64,000 nucleotides of DNA from Liopterus haemorrhoidalis (GCA_963971575.1 OZ020616.1:56279201-56343200); one strand, 5' to 3'; positions 35,066 through 46,772 are shown, counted from the first letter of the stretch. Notes: generated from the letters alone by a model not told the origin. Numbers and translations: made by a program.

Positions 35066-35811
35066 TAAGGGGGGGGGGGGGTAGGGTCTGATAACCACAT
35101 TTTAAGCATATTTTTGTGATTTTTTTTCAAATCTATGGTTAAATTTATTCATTTTCAAACTAAGTACATATATAAAGTATGTTTTGAAGAAGATACAAAA
35201 AAATTTTGAAGGCAAAATATGGCGAAATGAGCCAGCTGTGGCAAATCTTCTCAGACTCCGGGAAAAAAATTAGATTTTGCGGTGACCAGCATAACTCGTA
35301 ACTGGATCATCTGAAATCAAAAATCCAAAAATTTTTGTTAGTTTATGAGTTTGCCGAGGTAATGTCGTTGAGTTTTTATTTTTAAAATGATTTTTCAGTT
35401 TTTAGCGTTACTTAGAAGACAAAAAAAAAATTAATTCTCCCTAAAAAAAATTAAAAATGAGTATATTTGTGATTGTTAAATAAAAAAAACCATGAAAAAA
35501 AATATCTCAACGTCGTTACCTCGGCAAACTCATAAACTAACAAAAACTTTTTGGATTTTTGATTTCAGATGATCCAGTGACAAGTTATGCTGGTCACCGC
35601 AAAATCTAATTTTTTTCCCGGAGTCTGAGAAGATTTACCACAGCTGGCTCATTTCACCATATTTTACCTTCAAAATTTTTTTATATCTTCTTCAAAACAT
35701 ACTTTATATATGTACTTAGTTTGAAAATGAATGAATTTAACCATAGATTTGGAAAAAAAAATCACAAAATATGCTTAAAATGTGGTTATCAGATCCTACC
35801 CCCCCCCCTTA
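35066..35811. mobile_element. large palindromic foldback element
   Basis: TTAA plus a G-run on the left meets a C-run plus TTA on the right. The arms are about 335 bases and pair at about 95 percent by eye: ATGAGCCAGCTGTGG, TCTCAGACTCCGGGAAAAAA, GCGGTGACCAGCATAACT and TTTGCCGAGGTAA all have exact or near-exact inverses. The loop is about 75 AT-rich bases. No coding sequence. Confidence 0.88.
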
Positions 35812-35844
35812 CAGAAGAGGGTTTGTAGTCCCCTTCTTTAATAA

Positions 35845-36139
35845 TAATAATTATTATTATTATTATGATGGGGTTTGTCAGGTCTTGACAAGCGTCCACT
35901 AATCTCAAACTTCAGCAATCTTTTGAGCCGCGTCATACTAGAGACTAATGGAGCTAAATACACACGAATGCATCCCAAACCCGGACGATTTGCAGCCACG
36001 GAAATTACGCCAGATCCAGTGCCCGCACAATGTGGAGTGACCCGAGCAGCACTGCATTCTGCATCCTGCAGATCAAAGAGTTGGCAGAAGATCTGCAATT
36101 ATTATTATTATTTATTTTTTTTACTATTTTTATTATAAC
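35845..36139 (+). repeat. unclassified interspersed repeat R, copy 2, with ATT microsatellites
   Basis: 35868-36100 matches the inverse of 16112-16335. It is bracketed by (TTA/ATT)n tracts at 35841-35866 and 36097-36140. Small frames of 86-87 codons lie on both strands; I see no known domain. Confidence 0.6.
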
Positions 36140-36153
36140 CCTCGTATTAATAC

Positions 36154-36226
36154 GAACCGGAATAGTACAACAGGAATTTTTAATCTGATAATTATTTCGA
36201 AAAATATCGATTTTTTGCAACACCGT
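36154..36226 (-). repeat. A-family scrap
   Basis: GAACCGGAATAGTACAACAG and the following 40 bases match the mid-part of family A just before the module site. It is cut off on both sides. Confidence 0.7.
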
Positions 36227-36955
36227 GCTTAAAATATTTATCTGCCTGACTGGAAAACTGGATAGTTCTGATTCAACTAATGCGTAAAATATTTTAATCT
36301 TCCTAAATTTACCTCTTTCGTATCTCTTATAATAAAGAAGTTAGCAATGCTTAAATGGTTCCTAAAAATATCCTGTATACATAGGTGTATTTTAATTTTG
36401 AAGCTAGTAGATTATTTCTGGCTGGGAATATACATTTGGCCATCAATATGGGGGCTGTCATTACATATCCAGATAAGAATATGATGAACAATATTATAAC
36501 AAGTAATTACTAATATATAGACCAGTAAAATGGTTATCAAACAGAAGCCTAGAGATTCTGATAAATGTTACTAAATTTTAGGAAAAAAATCACATAGTAG
36601 ATGAACAGGGTTTCTAGTTTTTAGAGGCGGATTTATTCTCTCTCTCTCTCTCTCCCTTAATATAAAAATTTACCGGCTTCGCTGCCTTAATTGTGACCGC
36701 TTACCGGGAACTCTCCCGGGATCCCACCACTGACTAAAACCTAAATTTTTATCGGGAGATTGCAGATCCAACCAGCCCATTTGTAGTAAATTCTAAAAGG
36801 AGAGGCCCCAAAACACTTACGGGCCACCGGGAATTCCACAAACTTCAGATGACCAGTCAACCTTGGTCTTGTTAAATTAACAGATTTTCACTTTTTCATA
36901 CTATGCAATGATAGAAAAGCGAAAAAAGCCGCCACATTAGAACAACCAGACAGTG
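36227..36955. other. intronic sequence with a CT tract
   Basis: (CT)n at 36635-36653. 36655-36850 is GC-richer and reads like an interspersed repeat, but I cannot name it. Confidence 0.35.
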
Positions 36956-38110
36956 CTCTCATAATGATTTGATTATGATTGGAAAAATATGGTAAACGAG
37001 AGGAACCTGGAAAATTGGCAAACCGAATGGCTCTCCATCACCGATAACAAACTTGGAGCAATCAAAATGATCTGTTCTGAACCAGAAGGGTCATCAGACT
37101 GAGAATAGGACATAGCCGAATCGCACACCAACATATTTTTGACAGGACGACTACAGACAGTTGCCAGAATTGCAATAGGGGAAACTTCCTAAGCGTCCTG
37201 ACATCTGGTGGCAATTTGCGGAATATACGAAAGTGACATTGTTTTGTTTTGTTCAATGGAGCACATGTTTTTTTGTTGTTTGTGTTTTATTTTTGTGAAT
37301 CATGGAAAAAAACAATCAATTTTGTTGTGTGCTGCAATGTAAATCGTGAATAAGGAAGAAACCTTCTTAAACATTCCATAATTTACCTAAATCGAAAAAA
37401 ATATCAATTGAAACGACGCTTGGAGGCAAAGAGCCCATACATGCATGTTTGCTTGTTGCATTTTATGGAAAGTGATTTTTTACGTCCAAGAAAAGACTGA
37501 AAAAAAGCATTTACCCCACCCAAAATTTGCCAAATCATCAGTTGATATATTAAAAGGCCCTTCTACTTTTTCAGGCAGAGATATTAATTTTTACTAATAT
37601 ATTTACCATATTTTTGTTGTTATTACATTGACAGACAGTCAAAAAGAATTAAAAATACAATGAAAAACTAAAAGTTTCCTTGAAATTTCTTTAGAATAGT
37701 ATATTATTACATATCTTGTAAATCGTAGATTACCTTTAAATTAAAAAAAAGCTCGGAAAATAGGAAAAATACAACTCGTGTTCATTTTCATCATGTAAAC
37801 AAATACACGAGTAACGGTTTAATGTCACTTTCGAGTGTTCCAGCTTAGCCGCATATGGCGCTGCGATCTTAAAAAGTTTCTTCTATACAAAAATCACAGT
37901 AAAACATATCATTACCGAATGTCCAAGATATGAGGAAGAAAGAAGAACATACCACATCCCAGGCAACCTGTGTTAAGCGCTAAGCGACAACACTGAAAAC
38001 ATAAACAACGTACTGAAATTCCTAAAGGAAACCAAACTCAGCGAATCCATCTCAGGACTTAATCGACCATGGACTCAGTTATACCACCTTGTTGCAACTT
38101 TGTGTTTGTT
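36956..38110 (+). pseudogene. LINE RNase H-end fragment interrupted by a THAP-bearing insert
   Basis: The left part reads ITDNKLGAIK, then across a frameshift VIRLRIGHSRITHQHIFDRT and CQNCN. The right part resumes at about 37905 with KITVKHIITECPRYEEERRT, YHIPGN. Together they form the C-terminal Cys/His region after RNase H in Jockey/I-type LINEs. Sequence 37187-37900 is foreign to it. Confidence 0.8.
37187..37900 (+). mobile_element. THAP-domain-bearing non-autonomous insertion
   Basis: Inserted in the LINE fragment. Imperfect inverted ends: GAAACTT...CGAAAGTGACATT on the left, the same order inverted on the right. At 37302 MEKNNQFCCVLQCKS, a stop, and a FHNLPK-like frame follow, the start of a C2CH THAP zinc finger as in P-element-type transposases. 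The rest of the transposase is missing. Confidence 0.6.
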
Positions 38111-38793
38111 AAAAGCTATTTGATTTTTTTAATGATTGTTTTTATAGTAAACAGTAGTTCAATAACACTGTACACCATGTTGTACATTATTTAAACACAA
38201 ACGATAGTAACTGATATCTGTATCGATATGAGTCTTTGATGCATTTACCGACGGACATCAATCACTTTATAGTTGACATTTCTTTGCGATAACGCACCGA
38301 CATCTTCAAATCTACCTGGGAGATTAAAACTACATCCAAACAATGACATATTCATTCAAATTTTTATCGTGTGAAGTGGAATAGAAAATGTACAATTATA
38401 GAATAGAGAAAACTACAAAAAAGAGACGTAAACAAACGTATACTCCATTTACTTGAAGTATAAGTAAAATGTCGGAAACTAAAATAATATTATTGGAGAA
38501 CCTCAAATGATTAAGTTTCTTACCATTAATATTGAGACTTCGATTCGTCCAATTTAATCTTTAAAAAATGCGTTGTAATGCTGCAGTAAATAACTTTGGT
38601 CATACCTGGCGATGTCAAAAAATTCGCAGAATGAAAGGGTTAGTGGAAAGTTTTTACAAAACTGTGCAGGTAGTTCAATTGCATGACATATCATTAGTAA
38701 CTGTAACAAGTTTCAACTTGATTGCTTCATTAGGCTGTGAGATATTACCGAATAAACAAGTAAAAACCTGTAGAGCACCCCAACTATAGACAA
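38111..38793. other. intronic sequence, nothing recognised
   Basis: A 73-codon frame at 38568-38789 has no recognisable domain. Confidence 0.3.
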
Positions 38794-39775
38794 AATTGAG
38801 TTTCGCTCCGTTATAAAGTTCCTCACAAAACAAGGAAAAACATCTCAAACCATTTTGGAAGAGATACCAACGGTTTGTGAGGACTGTTGCCCTGGGAAAT
38901 GCATGGTTTACAAATGGTATAGCCTTTTCATGCCAGACAGAGAGGCGATTGAAGACGACTCTTGCTCAGGATGTCCCGCTGAGGCCCCTTCTTCAAAAAT
39001 TATTGAAAAACTTGTATTGGAGGATGCCCGTTTGAAGAAATAGTAGTTTGCAGAAGTGGTTAGAGTATCATCTAAAGCTATTTTGAGTATCCTCAGCACC
39101 TAGGAATGTCAAAAGTCAGTGCAAGATAGATGTCGAGAATGCTCACGCCACTCGAGAGTTTTTAGACCTCTGCAGAGAAAACAAAGATGAAGTTTTAAAC
39201 CGGATTGTTACTGGAGATGAAACTTGGGTTCATCATTATGAGCCTGAGTCGAAACAAGAGTCAATTCAGTGGATTTAAAAGGGCACAACACCCCCCAAAA
39301 GACACAGTCAGCAAAGAAAATGATGGCTAATGTTTTTTTGGGATACGGAGGATGTCCTACTGATCGACTATAAAATTAGGGTGTCACAATAACTGGACAG
39401 TACTTTACTGATCTGCTAAAACAGTTAAAAGAAGCTGTGAATGAAAAAAGGAAAGGAAAATGGACCAGAGCACTGCTTTTGCAAGACAACGCACCCGTAC
39501 ACAAGAGCAATGTTGCGGTGGCTGCTATTTACGACTGTGACTTTTAATCTTTAAACCACCTACAGTCCAGCCCTGGCCCCGTCAGACTAATATTTGTTCC
39601 CGAAACTGAAAAAAGAGCTTACAGAGATGAAATTTATGAGCGACGAACACGTTAAAGATTAATTTTTAGCCTATTTTGAGGACAAAGACAAAACCTCCTT
39701 TTTTTGACGGTATAATACATTAACTGAAAGATCGGACAAATGTATTAGGGCTAAGGGGGGACATTAAAAAGAGGG
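38794..39775 (+). pseudogene. decayed mariner transposase (type F), nearly full length
   Basis: Across frameshifts it reads FLTKQGKTSQTILEEIPTV, PGKCMVYKWYSLF, a second HTH, FLDLCRENKDEVLNRIVTGD ETWVHHYEPESKQ (first Asp), LLLQDNAPVHKSNVA (second Asp), YSPALAPSD then a stop (third Asp), and FEDKDKTSFFDGI. Order and spacing fit a DD34D mariner. At least four stops and several shifts make it dead. Termini were not found. Confidence 0.85.
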
Positions 39776-39896
39776 GTATATTGAAAAAGTATCTTTTACT
39801 CTTATTCCCTTATATTCCTCGAAAATTTGGACCTCCTCTCGTCTGTGGACACTTTAAAGTATTACTTAGAGAAAGAAAAATATTAATAAAGATATA

Positions 39897-41206
39897 CAAG
39901 GTGTCTCAAAAGAAATTTTATATTTATTTAGCTTACTGCGTGAACGCAACGTATCCGAGGGGCGCGGGGGTTATGTCAATCGGTAGCCTGGCTCTTGGGA
40001 ATTCAGTCGCTATGGAGCGTTTCTCGGGAGCAGACCGCGCGTTATGCGTGCGAGAGTTTTACAAAAACGGTAATTCGGCGACTGTGGCGCGTAGAAAATT
40101 CTGCAGTATTCGAGGTTTTCGCCACTTAAATGATGCGCCAAGCATTCCTCTCATTCGACATTGGGTTAAAAAGTTTGAAGAGACTGGTACAACGCTGGAT
40201 AAATCAAAATCCGGGCGACCTAGGTTATCAAGAACGGTAGAAAACGTGGAGAATGTTAATCAGTCTGTTCGTGACGACCCGAACCTTTCAATTCGGAAGC
40301 GCGCAAGTGCTTTAAATGTGCATAGATCATCATTACATCGCATTATGCACAAAGACCTAAAGCTGCACCCCTACAAAATTCAATTGGTGCAAGAATTAAA
40401 GCCCCAAGATGCCAGTCAGAGGCTTAATTTCGTAAATCAGGTGATTGAGCGATTTTCAACGTTTACCAACATTTTGTTTTCGGATGAAGCTCATTTTCAT
40501 CTTAATGGCCACGTAAATAAGCAGAACTGCCGCTACTGGAGTGCAACGAATCCGAAACGCAAACATCAGAAACCCCTACATTCGCCTAAAGTGACCGTAT
40601 GGGCTGCGATGTCAGCGCGAGGAATTATCGGCCCTTACTTTTTTGAAGACGAAAGGGGGCGTGCAGTTACAGTGAATTCAGAGCGTTATGTGGAGATGTT
40701 AGACAACTTCTTGGTACCTGAACTGCAAAACTTTCCTGGCTATAACCAAAGAACATGGTTCCAACAGGACGCAGCAACTTCACACACGTCCAATATGTCT
40801 CTGCCACGTGTTCGTGAAATTTTCTCAGGCAAATTGATCTCCCGGAGAGGTGACATAAATTGGCCTCCACGCAGTCCAGATTTAACCCCTATGGACTTTT
40901 TCCTATGGGGTTATCTTAAATCTAAAGTTCACGCCAATAAACCGACTTCCCTGGCGCATTTGAAAGAAAATATCCGTCACGAAATGGCAGCCATCCCTGA
41001 GTCCACCTGCCGAGACGTTATAAGAAATTTTACTGTTCGATTAAATGAGTGCCGAGAACGCGAGGGTCTACATTTAGACGATATTATTTTTAAGAAATAA
41101 ATCCCCAAAAAGTGTATTTTAATAATTAATAAACATTTTTTCTATATACGGCTTACTTTTTTTTTAATCGATCCACTAAATATAAAAATTATTTTGAGAC
41201 ACCTTG
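39897..41206 (+). mobile_element. apparently intact mariner-like transposon, DD41D type
   Basis: The inverted termini CAAGGTGTCTCAAAA are followed by near-identical sequence for about 30 bases in all, flanked by TA on each side. The element is 1310 bp and holds one uninterrupted transposase. A deleted relative is at 54567-55494. The good ends plus open frame make it the youngest-looking autonomous element in the window. Confidence 0.9.
39973..41100 (+). CDS. IS630/Tc1/mariner transposase, DD41D
   Basis: 375 residues from the first ATG inside the element; M14 (MERFSGAD) is an alternative start. The DNA-binding half has HTH1 about 22-47, an SGRPRLS linker about 80-86, and HTH2 about 88-130. 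The RNase H-like half has D171 in LFSDEAHF, D266 in WFQQDAATSHTS and D308 in RSPDLTPMDFFLWG. D2 to D3 is separated by 41 residues, against 34 in classical mariner. It should cut and paste the CAAGGTGTCTC-ended element at TA. The open frame extends upstream beyond the terminus, but that part is flanking DNA. No stop or shift. Activity is inference. Confidence 0.9.
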   Translation: MSIGSLALGNSVAMERFSGADRALCVREFYKNGNSATVARRKFCSIRGFRHLNDAPSIPLIRHWVKKFEETGTTLDKSKSGRPRLSRTVENVENVNQSVRDDPNLSIRKRASALNVHRSSLHRIMHKDLKLHPYKIQLVQELKPQDASQRLNFVNQVIERFSTFTNILFSDEAHFHLNGHVNKQNCRYWSATNPKRKHQKPLHSPKVTVWAAMSARGIIGPYFFEDERGRAVTVNSERYVEMLDNFLVPELQNFPGYNQRTWFQQDAATSHTSNMSLPRVREIFSGKLISRRGDINWPPRSPDLTPMDFFLWGYLKSKVHANKPTSLAHLKENIRHEMAAIPESTCRDVIRNFTVRLNECREREGLHLDDIIFKK

Positions 41207-41857
41207 TATAATAATTTTTATGCAGGGCTTTTCTGATACATGGATATTATTTAACTGGTTCCACAAGGGTTAACAGATTGAGAAAGGCAGAAGTATATGG
41301 AACAATTTTTCTTACGAAAATATCTTTGGTAGTAAACAATAAGCAGAGACATGTTCATGGAATAATTCGTATTAGTATATAGTTGTCCTGTTATGAATTA
41401 GGATGTGTGCATATATTGCAGTACATCTATCGTTGTCTAGCTGAATCCAGGACCATCAACCTGTCAGAGGTAATCCTGGCTGCGCTGCTCCAATTACTCA
41501 CGAGTTATGTCTGCACAGAAATAACTCTAACACACACACAGACACACACAAACACACATCGATCCACACACCAGACACATCCCCGCCTATGTCACACTGC
41601 TCTTTACTTTAATACTATGTAAACATCAAACTCCATCACAGATTATGGTTTATTATTTTAGATTGCCATGATGTATGATTTGTTTTTAAATCTACTGTAC
41701 GAAAAATGGAAGAATTGCCAACAAAGAAATGTCTAGAGGTGCCTACAGACAACATGTCTAACGTTGGCCGATGCTGGTATCAACGTTGGTTGTAATTTTT
41801 TATTTTTTTTATTTTAATATTTAAGGACACTTCAGCTGCATAGGCTACTAGTGTCTG
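41207..41857. other. intronic sequence with a CA-rich tract
   Basis: CACACA-type repeats at 41528-41580; otherwise nothing recognised. Confidence 0.35.
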
Positions 41858-42276
41858 TATATATAAGGGAGGTATTATGATCATACCAATTTTGACGTTT
41901 CGAGATTTAGATGGAGCTCCACGAATTGAGGTCCCTACATAACGTTTTGACTATTTTTAGCATGACGTCTGTCGGTCTGTCTGTCCGTCCGTCTGTCTGT
42001 CTGTCCGTCTGTCCGTCTGTCTGTCCGTCTGTCCGTCTGTCTGTGTACACGTACAGAGCAATTTCGGCTGAAAGGATTTTTATGAAACTTCATATTTAAG
42101 CGTTTGCCGTCAATGGCACGAGTTGATCAACTTTTGGTAAAAATCGGTTGACTAAAAATGGGAGTTTCGCTCGTGTCGATTTTAAGATTTTTGCGAATAT
42201 TTCACAACAGAAAAATATCTTTATTTATTAAACAAAAATGTCAGATATTTATGAATATATCTTGCAAAATTGAGCG
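41858..42276 (+). mobile_element. B-family element, both ends damaged (B4)
   Basis: Starts within TATATAAGGGAGGTATT. It has a long GTCY run (41964-42044, mixed GTCT/GTCC), GTGTACACG, the ATGGCACGAGTTGATCAACT block, and ends about 42240 in an AT-rich stretch. The hairpin end is missing. The next copy follows in tandem. Confidence 0.75.
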
Positions 42277-42913
42277 TTTTTACCGACCGCCAACATATAT
42301 AAGAGGGGTATTGTGATCATACCGATTTTTACATTTCGAGATTTCGATGGGTCTCCACGAATTGAGGTACATAACATTTTGACTATTTTTAGCATGATGT
42401 CTGTCGGTCTGTCTGTCCGTCCGTCCGTCCGTCTGTCCGTCTGTCCGTCCGTCCGTCTGTCTGACTGTCTGTGTACACGTGCAGAGCAAATTCAGCTAAA
42501 AATATTTTTATGAAACTGCATATTTAAGCTTTTGACATCAATGGCACGAGTTGATCAACTTTTGGTAATAATCGGTTGACTAGAAATGGGAGTTTACTCG
42601 TGTCGATTTTAAGATTTTTGCGAATATTTAGCAGAAAAATATTTAGAAAAAATGTATTGAACAAAAGTTGCTATAAATGCAATTACTTATAACTTTTAAT
42701 TGAGACATTTTTTGATAAAACGAAATAATTTTCGAAATTTTATCGAAAATTATCTATTTTTTTCATACTTATATGTATTGTCTCCATGGTCATGATAAAT
42801 AATATCTTTGTTAGAAAATATTAGGCTAAGTTATTTTTGCTCTGCTGCTAGAATGTATTTTATACAAGTACTTTATTATGGCGGCCGGTCCTGTGGTGGC
42901 CACAGCTGATTTC
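42277..42913 (+). mobile_element. B-family element, full length (B5)
   Basis: TTTTTACCGACCGCCAACAT start, GATCATACCGATTTT, GTCY run 42401-42470, GTGTACACGTGCAGAGCAAA, body, then an extra 90-base stretch (TCCATGGTCATGATAAATAA) also seen at 48694. Next come GGCGGCCGGTCC (inverted subterminal repeat) and CTGTGGTGGCCACAG + CTGATTT. The 3' hairpin directly abuts CTGA. Confidence 0.85.
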
Positions 42914-42939
42914 TCTATTATAATTTTATGATTCGATCT

Positions 42940-43000
42940 TATATGACTTCGCGGCCCCCCGACGAAGCTTTCACGGCCCCCCGGTTGAGAAACGCTGTGC
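42940..43000. mobile_element. hAT-type element right end
   Basis: GGCCCCCCGGTTGAGAAACG with CTGTG behind it is, inverted, a CAGCGTTTCTCAACC hAT terminus. The partner end was not found. Confidence 0.4.
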
Positions 43001-43009
43001 TAAAGGATG

Positions 43010-43240
43010 CCTCTATCTCACGGTAAGTCACATGCCGATCTTCTTCATTTTGCGCACAGCATCGATGTTTTTATGAATCACAACCTAAATTGGGAAATCA
43101 TTCCACATCCACCGTATTCACCCGATCTTGCGCCTTCTGATTTTCACCTATTTAGGTCTATAGAACGCATACTCATAATTTTTGAAATATCACCGATGCA
43201 AAAAATCACCTATTACTATACAATTTTTTCCTTATTTTTA
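43010..43240 (+). pseudogene. two joined mariner fragments (types A and C)
   Basis: 43010-43060, read on the minus strand, matches the RHVTYREIE segment of type A. It is followed immediately by plus-strand type C from NHNLNWEIIPHPPYSPDLAP SDFHLFRSIER to about 43240. The join suggests deletion or insertion between neighbouring mariners. Confidence 0.65.
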
Positions 43241-44529
43241 CGTATGTGTCCAAATTTATCACTCAAAGCCGGAGCCCCTACGACGCCTGAGCCCCAGGTA
43301 CTTGCACAGTCAACTCGGGAAGTAGTTAAGTATTCAAATTGAGTAAAATATTTTTATTGTAAAAATTTTAATTTACATTTAATCCTACTTATTTAAAATA
43401 AGCACAAAATTATTAGAGTATTAAAAATAATTCAAATTCATCCTCATAACCCCCTAAATAATTATTTACTCCCAATTTTCCTCCCCTTAAATAATAATTA
43501 AAGGTACAAACAAAGACATTTTTCCTCTTGACAAGAAATTTTTGCCAGGTAGAAATAATTTTACCTTGTTTGAGAATCTGATTAAAAATTCACAAACTTA
43601 AGCCATGTTAAGTGAAGTAAAAAGATCTCGGGAAAATTATTTTTGAGTTTTCTTTTATCCAGGCTTACGATGAGAAAGATGGAGAATGTGAAATTTTTCT
43701 ATATAGGGTCCTGTGTAACTAGGATCACAGAAGGATCAACTCTAGATTGAATATTCTTTTTATTCATTAACTTTCAGGATTTATGAATTTTATATTTCTG
43801 TGGACAGACAAATTTCAAATTAATTTTTTGGATTAAGACTATATTAACATATAGTTCGTTTGATGATGAAGTGTCACAAAGAATATCTGCTGCATAACAG
43901 GCCTTCGGTGCTCTAAGAACATCTATAACAGTGTTGTTCAACCCGTGGTCCGCAGAAAATTCCAGCCGGCCGAATCATCATTCGTAAAAATTGTAACTTT
44001 TGGAGCCCCATTCTAAATTATTACCATTGTTTTTTACTGAACTCTCTATTAATGTTTTATTTCCATTTTTGTTCGATTGTAAAATATTCAATTTTGGCTA
44101 ATGAGGACCAAAATTTTTACTTAATATAGTTTCATAGTTACGTACGTTAGTTTTAATATAACGCACTGTATCCAGTTTCACGTCTAAGTAAAATCAAATC
44201 AAACGAACGCTAAGCTAAGGCCGCCGGCCTAAATTCACACTAATAACTCGACGCTGTAGCCCTTTCCAGTTCATTTTTATTACTTGCGTAGATAAATACA
44301 TTACAAACCGCATGTGGCAACACTGTGCCAGGACACTAACGTGTAGTGTCCGCATTGTTTTCTAGATCTAAATTTTTAAAACCCAACACTTATATATAAA
44401 ATCTTTGAATTTTAAATAATAAAAATAAGTATACGCATATATATTTAGCTAGTTTAATGCAATTTTAGAGTATAATTAAGATTTTAAATTAAGTTTTTCT
44501 TATTAAAAATTTTTAGGAATAAAATATAT
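43241..44529. other. intronic sequence with one hAT-like end
   Basis: CAGTGTTGTTCAACCCGTGG at 43930 looks like a hAT left end without a visible partner. The rest is AT-rich and unrecognised. Confidence 0.35.
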
Positions 44530-44534
44530 TACTG

Positions 44535-45722
44535 AAAATTTGGATTTTTCGAAAATGCTATCTCGAGAATGGTAAAAGACCTGCGGTTTGATTTTTTGGA
44601 ATTCTCATTGTCTCTTTATGTTGCAAAAAAATTGGGGCCTTACGAGCCATGTCCATTTTTGATTTATATCGTTTGGAAATTGGCGAAATTAACAAAAAAT
44701 TTGATATTCGCGTGACGGTATCTTAAAAACTATAATAGATAGAGACCTGCGGTTGGAATTTTTGTAATCCTGATGCCCTAAATTGCCCTAAACTACATTT
44801 TTAAGAAAAAAAAAATTTTGAAAAATTTTCGTTTTTTTTTTCAATTTTTTTTCAAAATTTCAAAAAATTCTATCTTCAAAACGGTAAAAGATATAGACCT
44901 GCGGTTTAAATTTTTGGAATCATTGTGCCTGGTTTAGTCTAGAAAAAAAATAAGGCCTTAAACACCCAGTTTTTTGAATTTATATGACTGGTTAAACAAA
45001 ACCCTTGAAAATGGTCCAAAATCGAAAAAATCGTAAGGGGTACCCCTTACGTTTTTTTCTATTTTTGCCCATTTTCAAATGTTTTGTTTGTCGATTTGTA
45101 TTTATTGTAAAAGCTGGGTTATTAAGGCCCCAATTTTTTTCTAGACTAAACAATATACGGAGATTTCAAAAATTCAAACCGCAGTTCTTTATATTGTACT
45201 GTTCTTTAGTTAGGATTTTTTGAAATTTCAAAAAAAAAATGATAAATTGAAAATTTAGCAAAAAATTTTTTTTTTTGGATTTGCTTCAAACTGGGTCCTA
45301 AGGCCCTTTAGAACCTCAGGATTTCAAAAATTTCAACCGTAGGTCTCAATCTCATGTAGATTTTGAGATACGGTCTCTGAAAAATGAAATATTTACAAAT
45401 TTTCAAAACTACACGAATCAAAAAGACGTTAACTAAGGAGGGCCTTATTTTTTCTCTAGGTAGAAAAAAGTCTGTAGATTTCAAAAACCGCAAGTCCCTT
45501 TATTTTATTTTTCTTAAGTAAAGAATTTTTTTAAATTTCAAAAAAAAAAAATTTAATATTTCGCAAAAAAAAATGTTTGGGGGTTGTTTTATAATATGAC
45601 CTGAAGCCCTTTAGGATCTCGGGATTTCTAAAATTCCAACCGCAGGTCCCTATCTCATGTAGTTTTTGAGATACGGTCTTTCTAATCGTTTAACAACAAA
45701 ACCATGTCGCGAAAATTTGGAC
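44535..45722. mobile_element. 1.2-kb palindromic repeat array
   Basis: Left half: forward units with GACCTGCGGTTTRAATTTTTGG at about 44580, 44741 and 44896 and AAGGCCTT-type spacers. Right half: inverse units with AACCGYAGGTC at about 45180, 45338, 45490 and 45638. The halves meet at a 20-bp perfect palindrome at 45032-45051, with about 45-base near-perfect arms around it. Divergence of outer units is around 20 percent by eye. No coding sequence. Confidence 0.8.
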
Positions 45723-46339
45723 TTAATATTAACTTTACTTTACCATTTTTCTTAGAAAAAAATGATAGCCAAAATTACTAAAACTATAGTGTCAAGATTT
45801 ACATCTCCAAAATCAAAATATTCTTTAAAATCAATTTTATTTTATCCCATCTACTTTAAATTAATCTAAGTCGAGATATTTTTCAAGTTTGTGTAAAATT
45901 TATTTAGATATTTGTGTTGGGTTGAAAGGTAAACTTTGGCTAAGTTTCTTGAGAAACAAGAACATTCTCTATGCCCACGAGAATGTCATTTAGAATTCTT
46001 GAGCTGGTATGTTTACATCTGACAAGAAATCAACTCAAACAATTTATTTAGTTAAGCACTTGTGCCTGCAAATCAAAATGACTGAATGAACTGAGTTTAT
46101 AAAAAGATTTTTTGAAAAATAAAAATTATGTTTATAAAAATTAAATCTTTTTCGGCAATACAATGGAGGGGGGGGGGGGAACCTCATTCTTTGTAGCATC
46201 TCTTCATTCTAACACATATAAAAATATTTGTCTTTGGAGGTAATCCATTCACAGTCTAAAGCAGAAGCAACCAACATTTATATCGACCCTCCTTTAAAAA
46301 AAAAAATAAAGACTTGCATATATGCCCACACCTGGATTA
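45723..46339. other. intronic sequence with a G-run
   Basis: (G)n at 46167-46180. No other features recognised. Confidence 0.35.
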
Positions 46340-46737
46340 AAAAATCAGCTGTGGCTACCATAGGTCCTATGGTAGTCACTGCTGATTTTTTTGATGGCGG
46401 TCGGTCCGACCGCCATCACAAAGTATTTGTACAAAAAAAAAAAAATTTTTTTCATTTTATCAAAAAAACTTTTAAATAAAAGTTGTTAGTTATTACTTTT
46501 ATAGTAACTTTTGTTAAATAAATTTTTTCGAAATATTTTTCTGTCGTTAAATATTCGCAAAAATCTTAAAATCGACCCGAGTAAACTCCCATTTTTCGTC
46601 AACCGATTTTTACCTAAAGTTGATCAACTCGTGCCATTGATGGCAAAAACTTAAATATGAAGTTTCATATAAATCCTATTTATCCGAATTTGCTCTGCAC
46701 GTGTACACAGACAGACGGACGAACAGACAGACAGACG

Positions 46738-46772
<35 letters not shown>

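Noticed and set aside
35838..36223. Overlapping frames on both strands in repeat R
   Set aside because: No domain, and the second copy at 16112-16335 does not keep the frame.
39781..39972. N-terminal extension of the DD41D transposase to 439 residues
   Set aside because: It lies mostly outside the transposon terminus (39897) and the rest is TIR and leader sequence.
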